A DNA stretch of 64,000 nt from Stenopsyche tienmushanensis (Eukaryota > Arthropoda > Insecta > Trichoptera > Stenopsychidae): positions 434,001-498,000 of the forward strand of contig WACJ01000112.1 in assembly GCA_008973525.1 (NCBI GenBank). The letters are read 5' to 3'. Of the stretch, positions 63,700 to 64,000 are shown one piece after another. Each line of letters begins with the position of its first letter. Position 1 is the stretch's first letter. Below the pieces are notes generated by a model. The model was not told the origin of the DNA, searched no databases, and was given only the letters and a program-made list of their open reading frames with translations. A program made the position numbers and the translations under genes.

Positions 63700-64000
63700 T
63701 CTTTCATTTGACATTTTGAAAAAATATCCAAAATTTTACCTTTAAATCATTATAACTTTTCAATTAAGGTTTCTTTTGTGGGCACCTCTGTTGTGTAAAT
63801 TAATTATTTTGGCGGCCTTATTCCGTGACTCGTTTTCGTGACGGTTTCCAGACCTGACACCACCGGATTTATTTGCCTGGGAACGTACCCTATTTCATGG
63901 CTCACACAGTTCCTGATTTGACATCACTGGATTTCTTTTTTTTTGAGACGTGCCTTATTCTGTGGCTCGCATGGTCTCCAGACCCAATACTACAGGATTT
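63700..64000 (+). repeat. Transposase-motif composite repeat, copy 3 (three tandem units, cut by window edge)
   Basis: The left block (63710-63815) matches 32396-32480 and 32781-32830. From 63835 a tandem array begins in which the string ending GGATTT recurs at 63870, 63934 and 64000, a period of 64-66 bp. The units read PDLTPPDLFAW, PDLTSLDFFFF and PDPILQDF in successive frames. This is the third-catalytic-Asp region of a DDE transposase multiplied as a small satellite. It may continue beyond the window. Confidence 0.7.

Noticed and set aside
1..64000. CRISPR array, prokaryotic operon, rRNA or intact tRNA gene
   Set aside because: No regularly spaced direct repeats, ribosome-binding-site-led gene clusters, rRNA-like stretches or complete cloverleaf were seen. 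All real genes have spliceosomal introns.

Overview
The window looks like nuclear DNA of an arthropod, most likely an insect. It is strongly AT-rich, its genes are split by GT-AG introns, it carries poly(A) signals and TATA-type promoters, and it encodes two chitin-binding (Rebers-Riddiford, RR) cuticle proteins. It is also littered with decayed DNA transposons, inverted repeats and retroelement remnants. I cannot name the species. No bacterial operon, CRISPR array, rRNA or intact tRNA was seen.

Four protein-coding genes can be reconstructed exon by exon with consistent splice phases. (1) 14.0-25.7 kb, + strand: a 14-coding-exon mitochondrial-type glycerol-3-phosphate acyltransferase (GPAM/minotaur family, 861 aa). 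(2) 29.76-30.30 kb, - strand: the spliceosomal Sm protein SmD2 (3 exons, 119 aa), tail-to-tail with the acyltransferase. (3) 37.36-39.27 kb, + strand: a 280-aa secreted cuticle protein made of two tandem RR halves separated by a basic R-K-R-R site. (4) 43.15-53.80 kb, + strand: a 334-aa secreted cuticle protein with two RR domains separated by an acidic and then proline-rich linker, on four coding exons with a 6.9-kb intron.

The rest is non-coding. 0-14 kb holds a hAT-type MITE with 8-bp target duplications, a long inverted-repeat element and two SINE-like fragments. The acyltransferase introns hold a Tc1-like remnant, an interspersed repeat, a possible alternative first exon and a dead mariner. 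30.5-37 kb holds several repeat copies, a second mariner fragment and a strong palindrome. Intron 2 of the second cuticle gene holds an inverted-repeat element carrying an LTR-retrotransposon primer-binding motif. 54-64 kb holds repeat copies, an LTR-element remnant, a GC-rich insertion and, at the right edge, a tandem array derived from a transposase motif.

The genes do not form one pathway: lipid synthesis, splicing and cuticle formation are simply neighbours. The two cuticle genes are related neighbours on the same strand. The least ordinary features are the two double-RR cuticle genes and the dispersed repeat family whose ~65-bp units descend from a transposase catalytic-motif region.
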